Positions 47,542 through 58,800 of a stretch of DNA of 64,000 nucleotides are shown piece after piece; position 1 is the stretch's first letter; every line of letters begins with the position of its first letter. The DNA is from Quercus robur. Lineage: Eukaryota > Streptophyta > Magnoliopsida > Fagales > Fagaceae. The DNA is taken from positions 33,414,354 to 33,478,353 of the forward strand of contig NC_065536.1 in NCBI RefSeq assembly GCF_932294415.1, written 5' to 3'. A program made the translations under genes and the position numbers. The notes below the pieces were generated by a model. That model saw nothing but the letters and a program-made list of their open reading frames with translations. It was not told where the DNA came from and ran no database searches.

Positions 47542-47849
47542 AATTCTAAGTTGTGTGAAAATGTTGTGAATGTAATACTTTTCTTTTATTAGCTATTGAA
47601 TTGACAAGTTTTTATTAGTTTTCGTATGTACTTACTATTAACCTCACTTTTTACCAACTATTAAGAATCTACAACATGATAGATTTTTTTTTTTCTTTTT
47701 TAACTGTCAAACTTTAGCAAAATTTATTTTATATAATTTATTTAAATATAAAACTAGCATATAATCCTTGAGTATTCAAGTGTGGATGGCAGAGGGGTAG
47801 GTTACTTTCCTATTCTTTGCCCCCTTCCCAACTTGATTTTTGGGCGAGT

Positions 47850-48187
47850 CATTTAGGGCCTGTTTGGTTTAGAGAGTTTTCATCACTCATTACTCAATTT
47901 TCATAACTTATTACTCACTTTTCTTGGGTCCCATATCAAATTGTGTTGTTTAATTAAGTTTTCATTCTCAATTTACATCTCTCATAACTCAAAAAATTGA
48001 GTTAGAGTGATGGAAAATCATTTAGGGCCTGTTTGGTTTAGAGAGTTTTCATCACTCATTACTCAATTTTCATAACTTATTACTCACTTTTCTTGGGTCC
48101 CATATCAAATTGTGTTGTTTAATTAAGTTTTCATTCTCAATTTACATCTCTCATAACTCAAAAAATTGAGTTAGAGTGATGGAAAAT
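47850..48187. repeat. MITE present as a perfect 169-bp tandem duplication
   Basis: Two head-to-tail copies (47850-48018 and 48019-48187) appear identical by eye. Each begins CATTTAGGGCCTGTTTGGTTT, a Harbinger-like terminus preceded by TTA. Only the second copy continues into a GAAACCAAA end, the partial inverted match of the start. Confidence 0.9.
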
Positions 48188-48298
48188 GAAACCAAATTTT
48201 TGATGTTTTTGGATTACGAATTATAAGTTATGGTGGCATTTTTGTAAATTTAATCACATGTATAGGACTCAACTAGAGTCTTGTCTCATCAACTCAAA

Positions 48299-48300
<2 letters not shown>

Positions 48301-48342
<42 letters not shown>
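48301..48342. repeat. (CT)n microsatellite
   Basis: An uninterrupted CT run. The downstream CCA-rich stretch is low-complexity and carries no clear gene. Confidence 0.9.
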
Positions 48343-48346
<4 letters not shown>

Positions 48347-48726
48347 TTTTATCTTCTCTTCAAACCCACAGCTTTCTCTCCACACTAATCCTCCACAGCT
48401 TCTCCACAAACCACCACTTGCCACTACCCAAGCTACCACAAGCCAACACAAGCCACCAATCCTCCCTTTTTCTCTCTTATTCTATTTTTATTTATTTATT
48501 AGATTTCCCCCCTTTTTTGGGGCTGAAAGTTCCTCCTTTGTAATTGTTCATGGGTTTAGCTTTGAGGGTTTGAAAATGGAATTTGATTTATGTTTGATGT
48601 TTCAAAAGAAAAGATTTTTGTTTTGTGTAATTGTTGTGGGGTAATGAAAATGCACTTAAGGACCTTGTTCTTGATTACAATCATGTTCCTATAATTGCCA
48701 CATCAACTAGATTTCAAAATAATTAC
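48343..48726. other. Spacer, no confident gene
   Basis: CCACAA-rich sequence looks like a plant 5' leader or MITE interior. The short frames that follow resemble no known protein. Confidence 0.4.
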
Positions 48727-48925
48727 CATGGTCTTAAAAACTGAACCAATCAAAGAATCAAAAAACAGGTTAGTTTCCAGTTTAACCCAATTCTTGACCC
48801 GTTTTTTTTTTTTTTTTTAATTATTATTTTGCCAGTTTTTTCAGTTTTGACCTGACCAGTTCTAGGTCCAATTTTCGATTCAATTGGTTGAACATGCCGG
48901 TCTGATTTGGTTTGTAAAACAGTGA
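48727..48925. mobile_element. Small MITE with TTTTAAAAAC-type ends
   Basis: The left end, GGTCTTAAAAACTGAACC, and the inverted right end, CACTGTTTTACAAACC, are related. The interior has repeated CCAGTTTT/GACC motifs. It is a relative of 49014-49178. Confidence 0.45.
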
Positions 48926-49013
48926 TAATTACCATATTAACAGTAATTCAATAGAATTTTCACACATAACACACCATGAAGTATCAATATAAACCTAATA
49001 TGATGTCATAATC

Positions 49014-49178
49014 ATGATTTTAAAAACTAGACCGGACCAGCCAGTCTGACTGGTTTAATCGAGAACCGAATACCAGTTCAGTCTAATAAAACCACCCAGA
49101 ACTGGTAAAAACCCGGTAAAAATCGGGAATTACATGCAAAACCGATTCATTGACCGGTCTAGGTTTTAAAACATGGCC
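49014..49178. mobile_element. Small MITE with ATTTTAAAAACTAGACCGG ends
   Basis: The inverted right end is ATGTTTTAAAACCTAGACCGG with the final base dropped here for length; the two ends match over about 18 bases. The interior is rich in CCGG/ACCGGT-like and CCAGTT motifs. No coding capacity. Confidence 0.6.
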
Positions 49179-50116
49179 ATAATCAATATAACACAATAAT
49201 TTCCAAAAAAAATATTAATGTTTTCTCAAAGAAAGAGAAAACATTAATTTAAGTATCTATGATTAAAACCATATCATTATCTTTCTATCGTCTTTTTTTT
49301 TCTTTTTCTTTTTTTCTTTTTTGTATCATTTGTCCTCAATATTCAATCAACTAATTCATCAAGCTATAGGTGAATCACTCTTTCAAAAACAAAAATGCAA
49401 TTTTGCAAAAATTACTTGATTTTTAAAAGAAAGTTGTAAAAGAGTAATATTAAATGATTCTTAAAATTTTATGAATTAATTGTAAAACAATAGTAGTTTA
49501 TAGAAAAAATTGAACAATCACCCCTAGTTTAGGATGAATTTTAAATTTTTGGATTTAAACTTAAGTACTCAAGTCCAGCTCCCCTCCCATTAAAAACTCT
49601 CACAATCTCTCTCATTATTTGTTCTCTTTCTTTCTCGTTCCAACATCTACTCCTCCTATTTGCCCTCTCTCTCCAACATCACCATTGTAGCATCAAAGAT
49701 TTGACAATTAGAGCTTGCCCCTAGATGTTCTTCGAAGGAAAAGATTTGACTCTAATCACCAATAGAAATATGATGTGCAATGACAAAGAATACTATCATC
49801 TTCTTATTGATGGATAAGTTCAAATTTGGTAAGGGTGGGGGTGTAAAACTCATGTTTTACACCATACAATAAAAGATTGTCACATCAGCTTTTTACTTAA
49901 AACTCAATTCATTCTACCACCCATAATAACATTTCAATAAACTTACAATTAAGTTGGATTTTCAAATGGGTATTAGAATTGATTGAGTGTGGTTGTGTTT
50001 ATTTTTTAATATGTGATATGATGATGTGACATGTTGGGATTGGAGGGGTAAAACTAATCTTTAGTGATAGTTAATGCCCATGACTCTAAATATGCTTGGA
50101 GCAGGAATGTACTATC
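49179..50116. other. Intergenic DNA, no gene seen
   Basis: AT-rich with a TTTTC run (49295-49320). No element or gene was recognised. Confidence 0.5.
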
Positions 50117-50500
50117 CTGGGGATATACAACACAAAACAGAAGCTTTGAAATCCTTAATATCCTTCACAAACTTGTCAAACATTGCAACTTGAGGTTCCT
50201 AATATACAAATACTTCTAACTTGTCAAAGCCCTCAAACTACTCTACAGCTCATAAAAAAATTAACACTTTCCTTAAGAATGACAAAAAGTTGTACAAGTC
50301 CACAAATCTTAATCTAATAATCTAAAATGACATAATTGCCCAGTTTGCCAATTTTCAGTTAGATATTAATATGGTATCCTCATTATTTTGGGCACCCTGC
50401 CACATCATCTAAAATGGGAATTTTGAGATACATTCATTAATATATATGTATTTAAAGCCCAAACATAGAGAAAGTCCAATTAAATTCCAAATTAGATTCC
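50117..50500 (-). pseudogene. Copied fragment of the F-box/FIST gene (exon 5 part plus intron)
   Basis: It matches about 44423-44800 nearly base for base. It covers most of exon 5 (EPQVAMFDKFVKDIKDF region), its upstream splice acceptor and about 290 bases of intron, then stops inside the dimeric repeat. There are a few scattered substitutions. It has no start or further exons and cannot encode a product. It is directly joined to the polygalacturonase block beginning near 50503. Confidence 0.88.
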
Positions 50501-50873
50501 AATGAAAAGTAGCATAGATACGTGTTGAGTGTGTGAGTAACAAGGTAAATGGATAAATCTAGCAGCATCAAAATATTTTTTTACAGAAGGATTGACATGT
50601 AGTTAGTGACTCTGTGAAAGAGAGACTATTGAATGGGCTTTTGGTTTTGGTTGGTGATGGTAATGCCTAGGGCTGTCCATGGGTCGAGTTGAGTTGGAAA
50701 AATCAACCCAAACCCATTTTCCCACCCAAATCCACTAACTTAAATATGACCTAAACTCACCTAATTATTAATTGGGTTAAATGAGTAGTAACCAAAACTA
50801 GAACCAATTAAAACTAATGTTAATTGGGTTTTAACTAGGTACCCAGTTTGACCTAAGTATCATTTTTACAAAT

Positions 50874-51190
50874 CACCAAACTCTAAAATACCCAAAACCA
50901 CTAAAAAGACCAAAATACCCATAAAACCTCCAAAATTACCAAAATATCTCCTAAACCTAAAAATGACATAAATACCCCCGAAAACTTAAAATGACCAAAA
51001 TACCCCCCTACACCTAAAAAATGACCGAAATACCCCCTATAAAATTAAAAATGACCAAAAGACCTCTAAAACCTTAAAATGACCCAAATATCCCCTAAAC
51101 CTAAAAAAAGACCGAAATACCTCTAAAACCTAAAAATGACCAAAATACCCCTGGAACCTAAAAAATGAATGAAATACCACCGAAACCAAA
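50874..51190. repeat. Minisatellite in block A (ACCAAAATACCCC type)
   Basis: More than ten imperfect units of about 23-28 bp are built on AAAATGACCAAAATACCCC and CCTAAAACC. Confidence 0.85.
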
Positions 51191-51588
51191 AATTTTGCTC
51201 ATTTTTTTTTTTTTTGTTTACTTACTCGATTGTGTACTAAATTGGATTGGTAGTAGATGCTTAACAATATTGGTGGACAATATTACTTAAGAATAAAAAG
51301 CATTTAGTATGAGTTGAATAAAATTTTTTATTTTTATTAAGAATGATCCCAATTGCAATAACTAAACAAATACTATCTATAACAACACTACAAATCATAG
51401 CAGATTTCAGCAAAAGGCTGAACTTAAACAACTCAAAAAATAACTAAGAAAAATTCCCCAATTTCATTTAAATAAAGAAAAAGAGAACATGTTAGATGGG
51501 ATTTTATTTAGAATAGAACCTCAATAACCTATTTGCAAATTGTATTTGTTCATTCTGCATTAGTTTTAACAACTTGGGAAGCATTTCA

Positions 51589-52429
51589 TTAATGTTTGTT
51601 GATACAAGCAGGAGGGTTTTGCTTGCTCGAAATTGCGGGCTAGATGTTAGTACAAGTGGAAGTAGTAGATCCTCCACCTCCCTTGTATGCGAGATCAATG
51701 TCAGAAAGCACCACTTGTTGGCATGGTACACTCTTAGTGCAAATAAGATTCATAGCTTCCTTTGTCGAAGAAGTGCCTCTAATTTTCTTGAAGCTATCAT
51801 TGCTAATCTTAACTTTAGAGGGAGACTGAAAACAAAACAAAAGAGCACACCCAAGAATTTGATATTAGTATTTGTAATTGTTTTTTCTTTTTTTAACCTT
51901 TAACATCAAAATTTGTGTATATATTTGTGATATTTATAATAACCTGGTTTGAGCATTGATTGTTTGGGTAGTAGTTTTGATCAATGATGATAGGATTGGC
52001 AACATTTTTCATGACAACATCCTCAAAATGTATATTGGAAGCAACTCCAAAAGAGGAAGAAGGCCATGTTTTGATTCTAACACCATTATCTGTATTGCTA
52101 AGTGTGGCACCAATAACTCTAATTCTTAAAATAGGTTGTTCATTTTGGTACTTTCCAAGACTTCCAATGCTGATACCATGGCCAGGTCCATAAGTTACTT
52201 GGTTAGCAGTAAAATCTTGGGTTCCATCACTAATGGAGATGCAATCATCACTTGTTCCAACATTGGCATTGGTAATGGTGATCTAAGATGAACGTCCCAC
52301 GTGGATTCCATCGACGTTAAGGCTGTCTGTTGGTGTAGTTATGGCAACATGTTGGAATTGCAACTTCTTGCATTCCAAAAGGTTAATGTCTTGTACTTTT
52401 TAATTTGTGACGATGCTGAACCTTATATT
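51589..52429 (-). pseudogene. Polygalacturonase (GH28) pseudogene, copy A
   Basis: The last two exons of an exo-polygalacturonase-like gene are recognisable at 51944-52429 and 51589-51825. Compared with copy B there are two in-frame stops, one near 52285 after the GIHVGRSS segment and one near 51650 after STSTCTNI. There is also a 30-bp in-frame deletion near the start of the first exon, Val in place of Thr in the NTD active-site motif, and loss of the AG acceptor at about 52430 (CAG in B, CAT here). GHGISIGSLG and RIKTWP remain. Upstream exons are not next to it, because an LTR-element fragment begins at 52899. Confidence 0.9.
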
Positions 52430-52898
52430 ATGTTCATGTTTACAAGTTTGATAAACTAAAACACTAAATATGAGCGCTCGAGTTTCATTTAAAAACATTT
52501 CAATTAGTAAAATGCTAATGATTCATTGAATTATACAAAAAATAAATAAAAATTTGTTTGGAAATAAACATGATCATTATATCAATATATATTAAAAAAA
52601 AAGGGTAAAGTTATAGCAAATATTATTACATAAAAACTTACAAACTAATGTGTCTATGAACATGGTTGGTACTACTTTAATAATATTATATTATATAAAC
52701 AATTTTTCATAGACCACAAGCTTTGTCAAAAGATTACATGTGCAATTGTGATTGCGGAATTATCACTTTTAGATTTAACCATTGTTTTTTCTCTATCACT
52801 TAAAGCCGCACATGTTAGTGTTGTGGCACAAAAAGTTGTGTCCATACTCCATAAACTTTCTCATATATAAATTTTAAAATTAATTCTTTTTTTGAGTT

Positions 52899-54930
52899 GT
52901 GACCCTCCAAGACTAATCTACCCAGTGCACCTAAGCCCTCCAAACTTCTTGCTCCAACGAGGTTACGTCGAACCTTTGTCTTCTCTAGCTTACCGGATTC
53001 CGCTATAATCCATAGCATCAACCAATATCAATTGATTCCTTCCTAACTGCTTCACAAGCACCAAAAAGCCTACTCACAAATATGAGTATGGTGAGAAAAG
53101 GTTTTGGCCAATGTATCTCTCAAGGATGTAACAATGGAGAGGGTGATAGTAGAGGAATTTGGAGAATCAAAAGATGAAGATTATGGATGAGTCAGTCTTT
53201 TTTTTCTCTAGGGTTTTTCTCTCAAAATTCTCTCTGGAAGCTCTCAACATTTCGTGGGTATAAGGGGTATTTATATTGGTGTGTGTTTGGAATGAGAAAG
53301 TTCAGTTTTTCCCAAACAGAGTGGTCTGGCGACTTGGCCTTGTGACTGGACTGAGTCGCGAGTTCAAGTCGCGAGCTAACTACTTGGCCAGCCTGGGACT
53401 TTTGTCCTGTAGTGCAACAGCTGGTATGACTCTTCAGCTCCTTTGTATGCTTCACACATGTGCCTTTTCTGGCGACTTGCCAGCCACGAGTCAGTCTCGA
53501 GATCTAGTCGCGAGGCCTTGATAAGTTGCATAATTCTGAGCTTTTCTTCACACTCTCTCACACACTACCCTTACATGATTCTCACCTAAATATAGGGTTT
53601 CTAAATGCTGAATTACAAGAAAATTTGGCACGAAATAAAGCCAACAAAATAGTTGAGTAAATTCAACCTTACGATCTCCCCTTTTTGCTATTCCATGACA
53701 AAACCCTAAAACAAACTCTAGACTTAACATGTGAGTTGGGAACAGTTGAACAAAACTCACTCACACCTAACTCTAGAATCTGTGTAGCTCTTGAGCCATA
53801 AGTACAAGTATCTCCTGAAAAATAACAACACAATATGATCATTGTATGCAGAAAACGTGTAATGCATATGGAGCAAGCACAATGCAATCAAGCAAAATGG
53901 AATTAAGCAATAAACCATGACTTGACCAAAAAAGAACAATCATTATAATTAGTGACCACAATGCTCATTCACACAAGGAATGAACATCCGGACATGCAAG
54001 TTAATAATCTCAATGCAAAGTATCATCTGCATGTCCAACACTCAACTAATGCAACAACTCAAGGTAATTGCATTAAGGATATAAAATCTAACAAAGGGCA
54101 CAAGAGTGATGTGCTTAAAGAAAATGCATAACATTAATCAACAAGTACTACGCTACAAAGCAAGGGTACAAAACAAAATTTAAACAAAAAACTTATATAT
54201 ATAAACCAATGATCCAAAAGCTTTTAACCACAAACACTAAAACCATATCCACACAAGCACTGTAAACATATCCAAGAGTTTATAAAAACTGTATGCAAAT
54301 AGATATAAACTAGACTAGCAAAACAAAAGTTTGTTAGGCTATCCAAAAGTATGTGTGAGTGTATGTATCAGCTTCCTTTTACTCCCCCTGTCACTATGCA
54401 CATTTCCTTTTTCTCGTGTTTCTCTCCCCCCTTACTGTATGATATTTCTCCCCCTTTTTGGCACAAATAGCTAAAGGTTGTTCTCCAGCTTTTGTTGAAT
54501 AGCATTTAACTGTGTCTGAATGGTTGTGAGATGCATTTAAACTTGATTGTTGGTGGAGAAGAGAACTTTTTCAAACTCGGCAATACGTTGATGTAGACTC
54601 GTAAACAAAATACCCAACCTGTCATCTTAATGGTTGGATTGTTCATGTTGAGTGCTAGTTGTCTGTAGCATAGGAGTAATGGGAGAAGCAGTCTCGGTAT
54701 GCACAGGTGTAGTGGAGCCATGACCGGATGAAGTGGCATGAAGGAAGGGTTCACTCTTAGGTGCTTTAGAGGAGTTACTCTTACTTGCTTGAAGAGATAT
54801 CATGGATAATGGTCGAAGACGTGGCAGTATTTTTCCATCTGTTGGGGGACGAACACCCTCAAGGACCATGATCTTCATAAGAAGACTACAGAAAGGTAGG
54901 CATGTTCATAGGGTAAAAGTTACAAGTAGT
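52899..54930 (-). mobile_element. LTR-retroelement 3' fragment inserted in block A
   Basis: In minus order a non-coding or weakly coding interior (about 53690-54930) leads to a purine tract (AAAAAGGGGAGA, about 53675-53686) and an LTR of about 775 bp (52899-53674). The LTR carries a TATA motif (minus TATAAATACCCC near 53270) and GTCGCGAG-type repeats. The interior has a second G-rich tract near 54440 and a Ser/Pro/Thr-rich open stretch at 54627-54878. The family is not certain; a Copia of SIRE type is one possibility. It is an old fossil. Confidence 0.5.
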
Positions 54931-55642
54931 GTCAAGATAAATTTTCAATTATTTTTGGTAGGACATAATAGAAAAATGTAGTAGTAGTAGCAGTAGTACT
55001 AAAAAAAAAGCTTGTAAGGCCAGCAAAACTTGATGCTAAGAAAGGTTTTAAATAATATGCAAATCTATCATCCCACAGGTGTTTCTTCTTCCTTCCCCCC
55101 TCCCCCCTTTCCTGGGGATAGGAAATTATGGCTTGTTCGAGCATAGGTGGGTAAATAAAAAGACATGTAAATGGCAACTTGAGTAAAGAGCGATGGAAAT
55201 AAAAAATTTTAAGTGTAAAGCTGATAATAGCATGTCATTAGGGAATGGTTCCTCCACTCAACTATACTATCTGCTATTGGTCTTAAATTCTGTCATATTC
55301 TCAACAACCAACGGCTTGGCTTGGTAAGAGCTATAGCCCCTTCTATTGCCATGACTCTCTTAGAGGCATAGTTCTTCCATGCAGATAGTCTACTTTTGAA
55401 CCACCTTTAAGTTGGGTTTTGGCTTAGTATCACCACCTCTTCTGAACCACCTTATTTGTTAGGCTTAGAATGCTCCGCTACTCCAAATCATATCATTGAA
55501 ACTACCATATATCTAGAGCGAAAGAAGGTTATGATGATGAGACTTCTATCATTTTCCCTACAATCTTGGAAGTTTGTATATGTCTTGTATATCTCCTATT
55601 ATACCTAATTTGCTAGTTTCTTGGAGTAGATGCTAAAAGTTA
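54931..55642. other. Spacer before the young Copia element
   Basis: No gene was recognised. Short protein-like patches at 55240-55500 are not convincing. Confidence 0.45.
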
Positions 55643-55813
55643 TGTTAGAAATACTGAATGATTGTATTGTATTTCTTGAATGAAAGAATATACATCACTG
55701 CCTTTATATATGAGGCATATGTGTGCAGTACAAGTAGAGTGTAGTACAAGTACAAGTGTGCTATACAAGTAACCTAATTGGGCCTAAAGCCTATAACATA
55801 ATACACGTTAACA
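55643..55813 (-). repeat. 3' LTR of the young Copia element
   Basis: It begins TGTTAGAAATACTG and ends ACACGTTAACA on the + strand. It is identical to 60027-60197 except for one base. Confidence 0.96.
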
Positions 55814-55823
55814 GCCCCCCTCA
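55814..55823 (-). other. Polypurine tract of the young Copia element
   Basis: The minus strand reads TTTGAGGGGGGC directly before the 3' LTR. Confidence 0.85.
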
Positions 55824-55826
55824 AAC

Positions 55827-58800
55827 TCAAGGTGGATGTGAGACCAACTTGAGGTTGTCAACCAAATCACGAGTGCGTCCCTTAGGAAGTGACTTGGTGA
55901 AGATATCTGCAAGTTGATCTTTGGAGGAGACGGAGAAAAGCTTAAGAGCACCATGGACAAGATGATAACGGATAAAATGACAATCAATCTCGATGTGTTT
56001 AGTCCGTTCATGAAAGACATCATTATGAGCAATATGAATGGCACTCTGGTTGTCACAATAAAGGGGAGTAGCAGAGGAGGTGGACACACCCAAATCCTTA
56101 AGGAGCCATCGTAGCCAAAGGAGCTCAGATGTGGTATCAGCAAGAGCACGATATTCTGCTTCAGTATTGGAGCGGGCCACAAAAGTTTGTTTCTTACTTC
56201 GCCAAGAAATCAAAGAAGAACCAAGGAGAAAACAGTAACCTGTAGTAGACCTACGATCAGTAGGATCTCCTGCCCAATCAGCATCAAAGAATGCACGGAG
56301 TACAAGAGGAGACTGAGCTGAGTAGAAAAGGCCATGAAAGAGGGTGCCCTTCAAGTATCGAAGAATGCGCAGAACAGCAGCATAGTGAGTTAATCGTGGA
56401 GCAGACAGATACTGGCTCACCTGATGAACAGCATAGGAGATGTCTGGGCGAGTAACTGTGAGATAAATTAGGCTGCCAACCAATCGTCTATAAAGAGAGG
56501 GATTAGACAATGGTTTCCCCCCTGAGGGAGTCAGATGCGCATTAAGCTCAAGTGGAGTGTCAATAGTCTTGCTATCAGTGAGTCCAGCTCGAGACAAGAG
56601 TTCAGAAGCATACTTAGCTTGAGTAAGATAAAGTCCATCAGTAGAATGAGTGATTTCAAGACCCAAGAAGTAGCTGAGATGTCCAAGATCTTTCATCTCA
56701 AATTGCTGACTGAGAAAATCCTTGAGTTCCTGAATGCCACTGAGGTCATCACCAGTTATGATCATATCATCCACATACAGGAGAAGTAAAATAGTGCCTT
56801 TGTCAGTGCGACGAAGAAATAAGGCAGAATCATAATGACTGGCCATGTAACCCAAATGAGAGATGGTAGAGCTGAATTTGGCAAACCAAGCTCGTGGAGC
56901 TTGTTTAAGGCCATAAAGTGCACGTCGAAGGTAACAAACCTTATTTGAGTCAACAGAGAGACCAGGAGGAGGTTGCATATAAACTTCTTCATGTAAATCC
57001 CCATTAAGGAATGCATTTTTGACATCCATCTGAAAAAGGTCCCATTTACGGGCAGCAGCAACAGCTAAAAGGGCACGGACAGATGAGATACGAGCAACCG
57101 GAGCAAATGTCTCTTCATAATCAATCCCATACTCCTGTGTAAAACCTTTTGCAACAAGACGAGCTTTGTAGCGCTCAATGGACCCATCAGAGCGAGTCTT
57201 AATCTTGTAGATCCACTTACAACCAACCACAGATTTCTCGGGAGGGAGTGTCACCAAATCCCAAGTATGATTTTTAGATAATGCATCAAGTTCCTCTTTC
57301 ATTGCAATCTGCCATAAAGGGTCAGTGGAAGCCTCACGATAGGTGTGAGGCTCATGTAATGTAGCAAGAGCAGTGTAACAATGATAGTCAAGTAAATGTG
57401 TAGGAATAGATCTTACTCGAGTTGAGTGACGAGGTGGAATGTCGTGTGCAAGATCTTCAGGCGGAGCAGGAGCAGGGGACCCAAGCTCAGGGTTGGGGTT
57501 GGGTAGCTCGTCTTCAACCTGTTCATCTTCCACCTGTTCATTAAAGGGTGAACTAGGAAAGGGATCAGTGATATCTGGTGGTTGGATAGAGAAGTCTACA
57601 AGAGAATCAGGAGCAACTACAGAAGGATCAGGAGCAGCTACAGAAGGAATATGTGCCTCATCTGGAAAAAGATCTAAAACAGAAGAGGAAGATAGGGAGG
57701 CACGAAAGTGAGAGAGCTCGACAAAGAGGCGATGTTCCCAAAAGACAACATTGCGAGAAATACGAAGACGATGAGAGACAGGGTCATAACACCGATACCC
57801 CTTTTGAGTTTCGCCATAGCCAAGAAAACAACAAAGCCTTGACCGAGGCTCAAGTTTGTTATGCTCATGTGGCTGAAGAAGAACGAAACAAGCAGAACCA
57901 AAGGAGCGAAGGTGGTGATAGTCTGGACATGACCCAAAAAGGCGCTCATATGGAGTTTGATTTTGGATAACCGGACTCGGAATGCGATTAATAGTATGAA
58001 CAGCATGAAGAGCAGCTTCGCCCCAAAAAGGAGCAGGAACTTTGGTAGAGAGAAGAAGAGCACGAACAGTGTCAAGAATATGACGAAGTTTCCGTTCGGC
58101 TCTACCATTTTGCTGAGAGGTACCTGGACAAGTTAGTTGATGAACAGTGCCATAGGAATGTAAAACAGCTTGGAAAGCATATTGAGTATATTCAAGAGCA
58201 TTATCAGATCGAAAAATTTTGATGCGTTTGGAAAACTGAGTTTCAACCATTTTTGCAAAATTAGAATATACTTGCAATAATTTAGAACGATGTTTCATAT
58301 TAAAAATCCAGCTATAGCGAGAGTAATCATCAACAAAGACAACAAAATATCGAGACCCACCAATACTAGAGACAGAAGAAGGGCCCCAAACATCAGAATG
58401 AATAAGGTCAAAGATATCAGTGGATATTGATTCACTAGAATTGAAAGGCAAAGCTGGTTGTTTTCCTAATTGGCACGAAACACAATCAAAATTTTTTGTA
58501 GACACTGAACCTAACAAACCTCTAGAAGTTAATTGTTGTACCCGAGAGGAAGATGCATGACCAAGGCGAGCATGCCAAAGTGCAAGGGAAGGAATTGAAG
58601 AAGCTGTAGCAGCTGCAGCAACAGAAACTGGAGCAACAAGTGGAAGACGAAGGTTGTCCACGGGAAACATACGCCCAACTCTGGGACCAGTCCCAAGCTC
58701 CTGTCCCGTCCTCGGATCCTGCACAATACACCCAGAATAATCAAAGATAATGCGATAACCCAACTCAGCTAATTGTCCAACAGAAAATAAATTATAAGAA

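Larger units (their letters stand above)
50503..52899. repeat. Duplicated 2.4-kb block, copy A
   Basis: It is a direct repeat of about 61553-63977. Shared sequence runs from GATACGTGTT at the left, through the ACCAAAATACC minisatellite and the polygalacturonase exons, to GAGTTGTGAC at the right. Confidence 0.92.

Noticed and set aside
48258-48644. Possible first exon with a Ser-Leu run
   Set aside because: It depends on a CT microsatellite, has no clear donor site or family resemblance, and no downstream exon was found.
53222-53560. GTCGCGAG-rich stretch as a possible host gene
   Set aside because: Its place next to a purine tract and TATA motif fits an LTR, and frames on both strands are short and unlike known proteins.
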